A DNA stretch of 64,000 nt, from contig PASF01000013.1 in the NCBI GenBank assembly GCA_002711845.1, forward strand, positions 186,001-250,000, in the 5' to 3' direction. Position 1 is the stretch's first letter. Each line of letters starts with the position of its first letter. Below, one piece after another: positions 43,705 to 50,774 of the stretch. The stretch is from Gammaproteobacteria bacterium (GTDB taxonomy: Bacteria; Pseudomonadota; Gammaproteobacteria; Pseudomonadales; Pseudohongiellaceae). The position numbers and the translations under genes are program-made. The notes beneath the pieces are model-generated. The model saw nothing but the letters and a program-made list of their open reading frames with translations. It was not told where the DNA came from and ran no database searches.

Positions 43705-44424
43705 ATGACGCAACGATCAATCACCACCGCCGGCAGCTTAGTCGGCGATACGCTGGCCAAGGTCATCATTGCCGATGACCATCCCCTGTTTCGCGCTGCG
43801 CTGGGGCACACGCTGGCGTCCACGCTGAGTGGCGACGTGCTGGAAGCGGACAGTTTTGCTGCCCTGCAGACGCTACTTCTGCAACATCCGCAGATCGAAC
43901 TGGTCTTTCTGGACCTGAACATGCCCGGCAACCAAGGGCTGACGGGACTGACCGCGATCCGCAACCAGTTTCCGGATGTGCTGGTGGTGATCGTTTCCGC
44001 CAATGAGCAGCTGGATGTTGTTGAGCGTGCCATGAGCTTCGGGGCCAGTGCCTATGTGCCCAAATCTGCCCCCATGCCGGACATTGTCAGCGCCGTTGAA
44101 ACCGTCCTGGGTGGTGACAACTGGTTGCCTGCGCATCTACAGAGCAGTCTGCAGCTGCAGAAGAATTCCCTGCATCAACAATTTGCCCGAAAATTGGGTC
44201 AACTGACACCGCAACAGTTCAAAGTACTGCGCTGTATCGCCGATGGCCTGCTTAACAAACAGATCGCCTATGAGCTTGATGTACAGGAGACGACCATCAA
44301 GCAGCATGTCTCAGCGATTTTGCGCAAGCTGGGTGTGATCAACCGAACCCAGGCGGGCGTGTTGTTCCATGACATGTTGAGGGCCGATGAAGAAGGTGTA
44401 CTAGCCGAATCCGATGCCCTTTAA
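43705..44424 (+). CDS. crbR: LuxR-type response regulator (CrbR-like)
   Basis: A 239-residue NarL/LuxR-family response regulator. The receiver domain (about 18-135) has the acidic pair in VIIADDHPLFRAAL, the phosphorylation Asp in LVFLDLNMPG, Ser in VIVSANEQ and Lys in AYVPKSAPM. The C-terminal LuxR helix-turn-helix (about 165-230) has LTPQQFKVLRCIADGLLNKQ and TTIKQHVSAILRKLGVINRT. It is convergent with, and overlaps by 24 bases, the symporter-kinase hybrid gene. CrbS/CrbR systems of Vibrio and Pseudomonas, which switch on acetyl-CoA synthetase, use the same partners, so CrbR is the best guess. Confidence 0.82.
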   Translation: MTQRSITTAGSLVGDTLAKVIIADDHPLFRAALGHTLASTLSGDVLEADSFAALQTLLLQHPQIELVFLDLNMPGNQGLTGLTAIRNQFPDVLVVIVSANEQLDVVERAMSFGASAYVPKSAPMPDIVSAVETVLGGDNWLPAHLQSSLQLQKNSLHQQFARKLGQLTPQQFKVLRCIADGLLNKQIAYELDVQETTIKQHVSAILRKLGVINRTQAGVLFHDMLRADEEGVLAESDAL

Positions 44425-47400
44425 CAGACGTTTCAGGGCAGCCTGTTTGACGGGTTTGGGCAGGAAGTACGCGCCAACCTCGACAACCTGTTCACGAATG
44501 GTCTCGTTGGGATCGGCCGTACTCAGGATGGCCACGATATCCTGTGACCACTGTGCTCTGATCCTGTCAATGGCCTCCGTGCCTACCTGCTGGTCGCCCA
44601 GGTGGTAATCAATCAGCAACAGGTCGGGCCGGCGAGAAACCTGCATGGCGTCTGCGGTGGTGGCGCAGGCAGTCACACTGGCGCCCCAGTCCCGCAGCAG
44701 CGATGACAGCGCATCGCGAATCGCCGGGTCATCATCCAGCAGCAGCACATGAGTCTGTTCCGGCAACGACCATTGCACGTTGTCGTTCAGCAGCCGCTTC
44801 CTGGTCAGTGCAGCGCTGCGCCAGGCACTGACCGGCAGGGTGAGTGCAAAGCAGGTGCCGCGGTGCAGATCTGACTGCACGCGGATGGGAATATCCAGCA
44901 GCCGGCACATACGATCGACGATGGCCAACCCGAGGCCCAGACCGGGGTTGTGATCATGCTGTTCGAGCTGCCGGAATTCCAGAAATATTTCATTGAACTT
45001 TTCCGGTGGAATACCACGCCCCGTATCCCAGACCTGCAATTCGATGCGATCACCAGCCTGGCGCCGGATGCCGCACAATACTTTGCCGTGCTGGGTGTAG
45101 CGCACCGCATTGCTCAGCAGGTTCTGCAGAATGCGCTGCAATATTTTCTGATCGGTGTGCACCACCACCTGCGTGGGTTGGATACGGAATGCAAGGCCCT
45201 TTTCTTCAGCCAGCAGCGCGAAGGAGGCATTCAGGGGTGCCAGGATATCCCACAGGGCAATGTCTTTTTTGTGAGGCTGCAGGTTGCCGGATTCGAGCTT
45301 GGTCATTTCCAGCAGCATGGTCAACAACTCTTCGGCGTTCTGCAGCGATTGTTGTATCTGCATGGCCAGGTTGATGTCATCGCTTTTCATCCGCTTTAAC
45401 AGCATCTCGCAAAACAGACTGGCTGCATTGAGAGGCTGCATCAGGTCATGGCCGGCCGCCGCAAAAAATTTGGACTTGCTGTGATGGGCATGTTCCGCCG
45501 CCTGCTTGGCGACTGACAGCGCTTCGGTGCGTTCCGTCACGCGGGCCTCAAGTTCGGCATTGATCTGCTGCAATTCATTCTGGGCGGTCACCAGATCGGT
45601 AATGTCCGTGTACGTTGTAACAAACCCGCCATCAGGCATCGGGTTACCCTGTAATTCGATGACGTGACCGGAAGGCTGTTGGCGCTGGTAGCGATAGCGG
45701 CTGCCGCTACGCAGATAGGCCAGGCGTTTGCTGACCTCCTCTTCAACATCGGTGGCCGGGTGGCCAAACAGACCGCGGCGGGCATTGAAGCGCAGGATCT
45801 CTTCGACGGCGATGCCGGCCCGGATCAGGCCTTCGGGATACTCGAAAATCTCCAGGTAGCGCCGGTTCCAGGCGACCAGTCGCAGCTCTTTGTCGATGAC
45901 GCTGATGCCTTGCGGAATGTTCTCCACCGAGGACTGCAGCAGCTCACGGTTGAATCGGTACAGTTGAGAGGCTTCGGATGCCCAGTCAACGACCTCATCA
46001 ACGGCAACCGGTGAGGGTCTTGCCAGGCTGCCAATCAACAGCCGGCTGGCCGAACTGCCAATGGCGCCGGCCAGCTCGCGCTCCAGCCGAACCAACAGCA
46101 TTGGGTGCACCAGGCGCTGTTCGGGGACGTCAGCAATGCTCAGGCCAAGGCGCCGGTTAAGCCCCTCGGCATCCTGTGGGTCCATGAAGCGTGAGAGAAC
46201 AGCACGCAATCGGCCCCAGGTGACCCGCTGTGCATGACTGTCCGCGGCGGCCAGAGTGCCCACCTTGTGCTCGGAGCGGGTAAAGCGCAGGCCCTGCTGA
46301 TGATCCGCCCGGGTCTGTCGACGGGTCCAGGACACCAGCAGATAAACAAGCACGTTTGCACCCAGGCTGAGTACCACACCGTCACTGATGGCCCGGTCAG
46401 TGAGCAACTGGTCTGGGTCCAGCGACGGCAGCAGCAGCAAAGCTGTCCAAACCGATGTGCCGACGATCAGCCCGGCTGCCGCACCGGCCCGGTTTGCTTT
46501 GGCCCATAACAAACCGCCAAACATGGGCGGCGCCAATTGTGACAGGAGGGCCATGGCGATCAATCCGTTGCTGACCAGCGGCAGCCCGCCCTCGGTCAGC
46601 TTGTGATAGACATAGGCCAGCACAATGATCACTACCATGGTCAGGCGTCGGGTCAGCAGCACGCCCTGGGGGGTCAGGTCGGAAATCAGATTGCCACTGC
46701 GCCGGGCGCGCAGCCACAGGGGTGTGATGACGTCATTGGACATCATGATGCCCAGGGCCAGCGTTGCCATGATGACCATGCTGGTGGCCGTGGACAGTCC
46801 CCCGATGAAGGCTATCAGGCTGATGTCAGGGCGATCAGCCAGAATTGGCAGGGCCAGCAGGAAGGTGTCGCTGGTGCGTGCCTCCGGTGCCAGGATGACG
46901 CCGCCCAGGGCGATGGGGAGAATGAAAAAGTTGATGGCAAACAGATACAGGGGGAAGGCCCAGCGCGCTTTTTTCAGCTCCCCGGGGCTGGTATTTTCAA
47001 TGAAATTGACCTGAAACTGCCTGGGCAGCACAAACATGGCCAGCGCCCCCAACAGCATGTGGGTCACAAAAATATAGGCACCATTGGCCTTGGGTTCGAG
47101 CAGTGTCCGCGCCTGTTCATTGGCCGCTGCCGACAGAATCAGATCATTGACACCGTCAAACAGCTGATAGGTGACAAACAGGCCCACCAGACAGAAAGCC
47201 ACCAGTTTGACAATCGACTCAAAGGCGACAGCATCCATCAGGCCCGGGTGTTGTTCTGCCAGGCTCAGGCGGCGGGCGCCGAACAGAATGGAAAAACCGG
47301 TCATGGCTAGCGCGACGGCCGCCGCCAGGTCGAGAAACCAGGGCGCGGCGCTGGCCTCAAGTCCGGTCACCGCGGCAAAGCTGGCGGCGACAGCACGCAG

Positions 47401-47793
47401 TTGCAGGGAAATATAGGGGACCAGTGCGATCAGGCAAATGATGGCAACCAGCGCCGCCAGCAGGTGTGATTTGCCATAGCGCGAGCCGATCAGGTCGGCG
47501 ATGGACGTCAGGTTCTGTTCCTTGACCAGCGTCAGCATTTTCAACTGAAAGTGATGGGCAAACAGGAATACGCAGATCCCGCCCAGATAGGTTGGCGCGA
47601 ACCACCAGCCATACTGTGCTGCCTGGGTGACCGTGCCGTAGAACGCCCAGGTCGTGCAGTGCACACCCAGGGCAAGGGTATAGCGCCAGGGCCGGGGTCC
47701 CGACCGGGTGTTGCGTTCACCGCGAGAGGCAATTGTGAACAGGAGGGCCAGATAGGCAAATGCGGCTATCAGGACAACATAAATCGGTAACAT
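44401..47793 (-). CDS. crbS: Sodium:solute symporter-histidine kinase hybrid (CrbS-like)
   Basis: A 1130-residue membrane sensor kinase. The first roughly 500 residues form an SSSF/PutP-like symporter domain with about thirteen helices (for example NLTSIADLIGSRYGKSHLLA). A linker and a PAS domain (about 625-735, with LLQSSVENIPQGISVIDKEL) follow. The HisKA dimerisation domain has the phospho-acceptor His in FFAAAGHDLMQPLNAAS, and the ATPase domain has LLSNAVRYT, WDTGRGIPPEKFNE and GLGLGLAIVDRM. A C-terminal receiver domain (about 1010-1125) has LLLDDDPAIRDAL, LLIDYHLGD and YFLPKPVKQ. The layout is that of CrbS, which controls acetate use. Its 5' end is partly duplicated at 50553-50582. Confidence 0.9.
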   Translation of the reverse strand: MLPIYVVLIAAFAYLALLFTIASRGERNTRSGPRPWRYTLALGVHCTTWAFYGTVTQAAQYGWWFAPTYLGGICVFLFAHHFQLKMLTLVKEQNLTSIADLIGSRYGKSHLLAALVAIICLIALVPYISLQLRAVAASFAAVTGLEASAAPWFLDLAAAVALAMTGFSILFGARRLSLAEQHPGLMDAVAFESIVKLVAFCLVGLFVTYQLFDGVNDLILSAAANEQARTLLEPKANGAYIFVTHMLLGALAMFVLPRQFQVNFIENTSPGELKKARWAFPLYLFAINFFILPIALGGVILAPEARTSDTFLLALPILADRPDISLIAFIGGLSTATSMVIMATLALGIMMSNDVITPLWLRARRSGNLISDLTPQGVLLTRRLTMVVIIVLAYVYHKLTEGGLPLVSNGLIAMALLSQLAPPMFGGLLWAKANRAGAAAGLIVGTSVWTALLLLPSLDPDQLLTDRAISDGVVLSLGANVLVYLLVSWTRRQTRADHQQGLRFTRSEHKVGTLAAADSHAQRVTWGRLRAVLSRFMDPQDAEGLNRRLGLSIADVPEQRLVHPMLLVRLERELAGAIGSSASRLLIGSLARPSPVAVDEVVDWASEASQLYRFNRELLQSSVENIPQGISVIDKELRLVAWNRRYLEIFEYPEGLIRAGIAVEEILRFNARRGLFGHPATDVEEEVSKRLAYLRSGSRYRYQRQQPSGHVIELQGNPMPDGGFVTTYTDITDLVTAQNELQQINAELEARVTERTEALSVAKQAAEHAHHSKSKFFAAAGHDLMQPLNAASLFCEMLLKRMKSDDINLAMQIQQSLQNAEELLTMLLEMTKLESGNLQPHKKDIALWDILAPLNASFALLAEEKGLAFRIQPTQVVVHTDQKILQRILQNLLSNAVRYTQHGKVLCGIRRQAGDRIELQVWDTGRGIPPEKFNEIFLEFRQLEQHDHNPGLGLGLAIVDRMCRLLDIPIRVQSDLHRGTCFALTLPVSAWRSAALTRKRLLNDNVQWSLPEQTHVLLLDDDPAIRDALSSLLRDWGASVTACATTADAMQVSRRPDLLLIDYHLGDQQVGTEAIDRIRAQWSQDIVAILSTADPNETIREQVVEVGAYFLPKPVKQAALKRLLKGIGFG

Positions 47794-47999
47794 GCGATGT
47801 ATCCAGACCTCGGCCAGGGCGTCTTGATGGTAGAAATTATGCTGTTTTTTTTATCGAACTTTTTTATCGAACTTTTTATTGAATCAAGCAGTCCCGCGTT
47901 GTTGAGCGCCTGGGGCATCCGGGAGCCAGCCAATGACAGTCATCAAACAAGACGATCTGATCCAGAGTGTAGCCGATGTGCTGCAGTACATCTCCTATT
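47770..47999. repeat. Left copy of kinase-fumarase intergenic repeat
   Basis: About 230 bp containing the first codons of the kinase gene, the intergenic region and the first 22 codons of fumarase. It matches 50559-50774 in the same orientation at roughly 90-95% by eye. The left copy has about 14 extra bases in the T-rich ATCGAAC region. It ends abruptly where the enoyl-CoA hydratase fragment begins. Confidence 0.9.
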
Positions 48000-48034
48000 T
48001 TATCTGCAAAACCAGAGCGCGGTGTGTGACCTGA
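47933..48034 (+). pseudogene. Truncated fumarase 5' fragment
   Basis: The first 22 codons (MTVIKQDDLIQSVADVLQYI then SY) match the start of the intact fumarase at 50708 with one changed residue. The frame then runs into unrelated sequence (the antisense of a hydratase fragment) and stops at 48034. The result is a non-functional 33-codon stub left by a rearrangement. Confidence 0.88.
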
Positions 48035-48074
48035 TAGATAGCATGCTGATCGGGTGAGGAAATCATGGTTTGAG
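47999..48074 (-). pseudogene. Truncated enoyl-CoA hydratase 5' fragment
   Basis: The minus strand from ATG at 48066 reads MISSPDQHAIYQVTHRALVL then QI and a stop soon after. It matches the start of the intact hydratase gene (36760-36835) at about 70 of 76 bases, including the bases just upstream of the start. It faces the fumarase fragment tail to tail, with a two- to three-base T overlap at the junction near 47999. The 5-6 differences suggest an old event or a paralogous source. Confidence 0.87.
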
Positions 48075-48260
48075 TGGGCGCTGCAAGTGATATGGCCTGT
48101 AGGTAAACTGATGAAAGATATATGCTATAGTATGTAGATTTTACTTGGTACACTCATCGACTAACGTCAGCGCCACATGAAGGAGCGAGGCAGAGCCGTT
48201 TCAGTACCAACGGTTTGCCCAGTGCAATCCCATCTAGCGAAGTCAGGTAGGCCAAAAGTA

Positions 48261-49007
48261 ATGTCTGAAAACTCATCAATGCCGCGTCAGTTGCAAAGGA
48301 AAAAAAAGGTAATAGTCGTAGAGGATGATGAGATGTTTGGCAGGTTATTAAATTATCAGCTTCATGCGAACGGTTATGATGCCTACGTTTGCTCAATTGC
48401 GACCAACTTATTTGACCGTATAAAACTAGATGGAGTGCCTGATCTTTTTGTCCTGGACTACTTTCTGGGAGATGAGACCATTTCCGGACTCGATCTATGT
48501 CGTAAGGTAAAGAGCTATTTTGATCGGCCAGTTATAATGCTGACAGGAAATGACAACGTCGAAACGACAGTGAGCTGTCTTAATGCCGGCGCAGAGCAAT
48601 ATATTATCAAGCCATGCGATATTCGGGAGCTGATAGCGAGGATAGAAGTGACTTTGCGAAGCAGGACTGTATCGAAGGAGTCCAATATTCAATCCTTTTC
48701 TCTTTTTTTGGATGATGATATTTCTTTCTCTTGGGAAGATGAATGTCTGATTCACACTGATGGAAATAAGGTAAAGCTTACGCAGAAGGAAATAGCTTTG
48801 CTTGAGCTGATTCTGAGGGAACCTAATCGATTTGTAGATCGACGCAAGGCTTTTAACGTGTTGTACGGATACAATATGGATCCTTTTAATCGTTCCATTG
48901 ACATATTGATAGGCAGGATCAGGAAGAAAATAAGAATATTGGATGATCGATATATAATTAAAAATTTGAGAGGAAAGGGTTATTTGCTTTGCCGAAGGAA
49001 AGAGTAA
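48261..49007 (+). CDS. OmpR-type response regulator, AT-rich island
   Basis: A 248-residue response regulator. The receiver domain has the acidic pair in VIVVEDDEMFGRLL (Asp 22/23), the phosphorylation Asp 66 in LFVLDYFLGDE, Thr 95 in VIMLTGND and Lys 117 in YIIKPCDI. The C-terminal winged helix (about 145-245) has KLTQKEIALLELILREPNRF, SIDILIGRIRKKI and IIKNLRGKGYLL, the OmpR/PhoB signature. Base composition and codon use are far more AT-rich than in neighbouring genes. No histidine kinase is adjacent. Start choice is uncertain: ATGs at 48177, 48261 and 48279 are all possible; 48261 keeps the receiver intact with a short N-terminus. Confidence 0.88.
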   Translation: MSENSSMPRQLQRKKKVIVVEDDEMFGRLLNYQLHANGYDAYVCSIATNLFDRIKLDGVPDLFVLDYFLGDETISGLDLCRKVKSYFDRPVIMLTGNDNVETTVSCLNAGAEQYIIKPCDIRELIARIEVTLRSRTVSKESNIQSFSLFLDDDISFSWEDECLIHTDGNKVKLTQKEIALLELILREPNRFVDRRKAFNVLYGYNMDPFNRSIDILIGRIRKKIRILDDRYIIKNLRGKGYLLCRRKE

Positions 49008-49134
49008 ATAGAAGTTGGCTGGTTTTATTTATGGCCGTTAAGAGTGGCATATATCGTGGTTCAGTAAGTAGATGCTCGGGCTGATATGTCGCCAGGATAC
49101 TCTGAAGCTTCTCAGCTTCTTTGGGGTTCTTCAT
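48958..49134 (-). CDS. Possible 58-residue protein, unknown
   Basis: A short minus-strand frame starting at ATG 49134 reads MKNPKEAEKLQSILATYQPE, then HLLTEPRYMPLL, and so on to a stop at 48958. It overlaps the 3' end of the response-regulator gene by 50 bases in the opposite direction. Residue make-up looks protein-like, and the frame stays open for several codons upstream, so it may be the end of a decayed longer gene. No family recognised and no clear ribosome-binding site. The rest of 49135-49246 shows nothing. Confidence 0.25.
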   Translation of the reverse strand: MKNPKEAEKLQSILATYQPEHLLTEPRYMPLLTAINKTSQLLFTLSFGKANNPFLSNF

Positions 49135-49246
49135 GGCGCCATCATTATGTGCTCTCGTTGAATGTCCATTTATGATCGGGTGAAAAGAATTCTGTCATTC
49201 TTGGTCATGCCATGTGTGGTTATGATAAAAAAATCACGATACTTCA

Positions 49247-49594
49247 TTATGAATTCATAATTCCGCAGATAACTCTTAGTAATTCGCTTCTGTAAACGGG
49301 CCTAACCAAATCCGTGAGACATAGTGTCTCGTCTGTATGATCGGACGACCTACGTATCAGTATTAGCTTATTGTAGAAATCTGGCTCCCTGAGTAGAACC
49401 CGAGTGGGGTCATCTAATATATCATCATCTACGATGAGGACGTCAGGATGGAGCTTGGCGTGTGTCTCCAGGCAGGCTATATCGCCGCTGTTAACGATTA
49501 CGGTCAAGCCAGTAGACTCTAGCATTGAGGCGATAACATTTCGTTCGGAGGCTTCTTTGATTAGCACAACTGCTTTAAGTGCGGGGAAAAACAT
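49247..49594 (-). CDS. Divergent response-regulator receiver domain
   Basis: A 115-residue stand-alone protein with the beta-alpha order of a receiver domain. KAVVLIKEASERNVIASMLE gives the first strand and helix, TVIVNSGDIACLE the second, HPDVLIVDDDILDD holds the phosphorylation-type Asp (about 56-58), NKLILIRRSSD carries the Ser/Thr position, and LVRPVYRSELLRVI ends the fold. The metal-binding acidic pair after the first strand is replaced by KEAS, and the conserved Lys is Arg. It may therefore not be phosphorylated normally. The ATG at 49594 is preferred; a TTG at 49654 would add 20 residues. It is AT-rich, like the rest of the island. Confidence 0.65.
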   Translation of the reverse strand: MFFPALKAVVLIKEASERNVIASMLESTGLTVIVNSGDIACLETHAKLHPDVLIVDDDILDDPTRVLLREPDFYNKLILIRRSSDHTDETLCLTDLVRPVYRSELLRVICGIMNS

Positions 49595-49977
49595 TCTCTG
49601 TCTACCTACCAGGCTTGTAATTAGAGTGTTGATCTGTCGAGTTAAGTAACGCAAATCGATAGATTGCTGACGCCATGCAATAGCATCAGTAATGGCAGCA
49701 ACTACGGTCTACCATCTTCTTCACCAAGGACGAGCTCCAGGTTTCGTCAGTCCAAATGCAGTCGTTACAGAAGCCAATGAAACCGAACATGTGATTTGTC
49801 GGTAGTGTGCTATAACATCATTGCCTCACTGGTGGGGTCAGATTTACAATAGACGGGAGGTAGCAATGACGGAGCAACCCATGCCTAGAGCGATTTGCTC
49901 ACTCCGGAGGATAATACGAGCCCTAAGTTCGGATTGGTGCTGAAATCAGTCTTTTTGCGGTTGACTAGTAATGGTTA
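49595..49977. other. AT-rich intergenic stretch in the island
   Basis: No intact gene seen. At about 49829-49943 a plus-strand segment with GGGTCAGATTTACAATAG, a GGGAGG ribosome-binding site and an ATG at 49866 opens a 25-codon frame (MTEQPMPRAICSLRRIIRAL, then five residues) that stops at once. The leader recalls sequences before REP-associated (Y1-type) transposase genes, so this may be a transposase-gene remnant. This is a weak impression only. Confidence 0.25.
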
Positions 49978-50277
49978 CTAGCACGCTATCTTAACGCAAT
50001 GGCCCCTGTGTATGATTCTGACTGAGTGCGCGTCAAAAGGTTCAAGAGCCGAAAAGCCCGTAAACTCATAAATGCCAGGCTCCTGTGGCTCTTGTGGATG
50101 CTTGAACTTCAATATCTTTGCAAGCTCAATTGACCCTAGTTTGGCATCATGCATCAAAAACTGGTTTTCCGGATTTACCTGCAGAACGACAAAGGTGCCG
50201 TCCATACCGATCGCCAGCAACGCCTTGGCTTCCACAAACGCGGCACTGTCAGGGATGGAATGTTGTAAGCTGGACAT
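49978..50277 (-). CDS. Small protein of the island, unknown
   Basis: A 99-residue soluble protein with no recognised family. It begins MSSLQHSIPDSAAFVEAKAL and continues with alternating strands (GMDGTFVVLQVN, PGIYEFTGFSALEP, HSVRIIHRGHCVKIAC), suggesting a compact beta-rich fold. Such a fold could be a sensor or regulatory module, but this is not shown. GAGG and AGAGG lie just upstream of the ATG at 50277, so translation is likely. It shares low GC content with the response regulator, and both genes lie between the direct repeats. Confidence 0.55.
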   Translation of the reverse strand: MSSLQHSIPDSAAFVEAKALLAIGMDGTFVVLQVNPENQFLMHDAKLGSIELAKILKFKHPQEPQEPGIYEFTGFSALEPFDAHSVRIIHRGHCVKIAC

Positions 50278-50552
50278 ACCTCTTTTCCTCAAGAAACATA
50301 CGCTATAAAAATATGTATATTAACGTTGGTCTCCAATCTATATTGTATAAATATGTAATCATTCGGCTTCGTTGGTAGCAAACGCTCTCTGGAAGGCGAT
50401 GCGGAATCTTGAAAAAGCTGTCTAGAGATGTAATGCCGACACCAATATCGCCACTGAAGTAGTCAGTCTCTTCGAATTCACGGCAATACAGGCTACGAGC
50501 TAGCACCCAATCAAGGCTGACATTTCCTTTTTGTGTGTGGCCTGATGGCGAT
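50278..50552. other. AT-rich stretch, no convincing gene
   Basis: Holds the probable promoter region of the 99-residue gene (AT-rich around 50300-50350). A 67-codon minus-strand frame (50303-50506) would need a GTG start, lacks a ribosome-binding site and matches nothing recognisable. It is more likely decayed sequence. Confidence 0.4.
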
Positions 50553-50582
50553 TAATACCAGGACAACAGAAATCTGTAACAT
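50553..50582 (-). pseudogene. Decayed 5' stub of the symporter-kinase gene
   Basis: From ATG at 50582 the minus strand reads MLQISVVLVLIA, against MLPIYVVLIAAFA for the intact kinase at 47793. Similarity fades after about 10 codons. It is the kinase end of the right-hand repeat. Confidence 0.75.
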
Positions 50583-50774
50583 GCGATGTATCCAGGCCTC
50601 GGCCAGGGCGTCTTTATGGTAGAATTCATGCTGTTTTTTTATCGAACTTTTTATCGAATCAAGCAGTCCCGCGTTGTTGAGCGCATGGGGCATCCGGGAA
50701 CCAGCCAATGACAGTCATCAAACAAGACGATCTGATCCAGAGTGTAGCCGATGCGCTGCAGTACATCTCCTATT
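50559..50774. repeat. Right copy of kinase-fumarase intergenic repeat
   Basis: About 216 bp that match 47770-47999 as a direct repeat. This copy joins a decayed kinase stub to the intact fumarase gene. The two copies bracket about 2.56 kb of mostly AT-rich sequence, and the repeat unit offset is 2775 bp at the fumarase end. Confidence 0.9.

Noticed and set aside
50303-50506. A 67-codon minus-strand frame in the AT-rich island
   Set aside because: Needs a GTG start without a ribosome-binding site and resembles no protein; AT-rich decayed sequence explains it.
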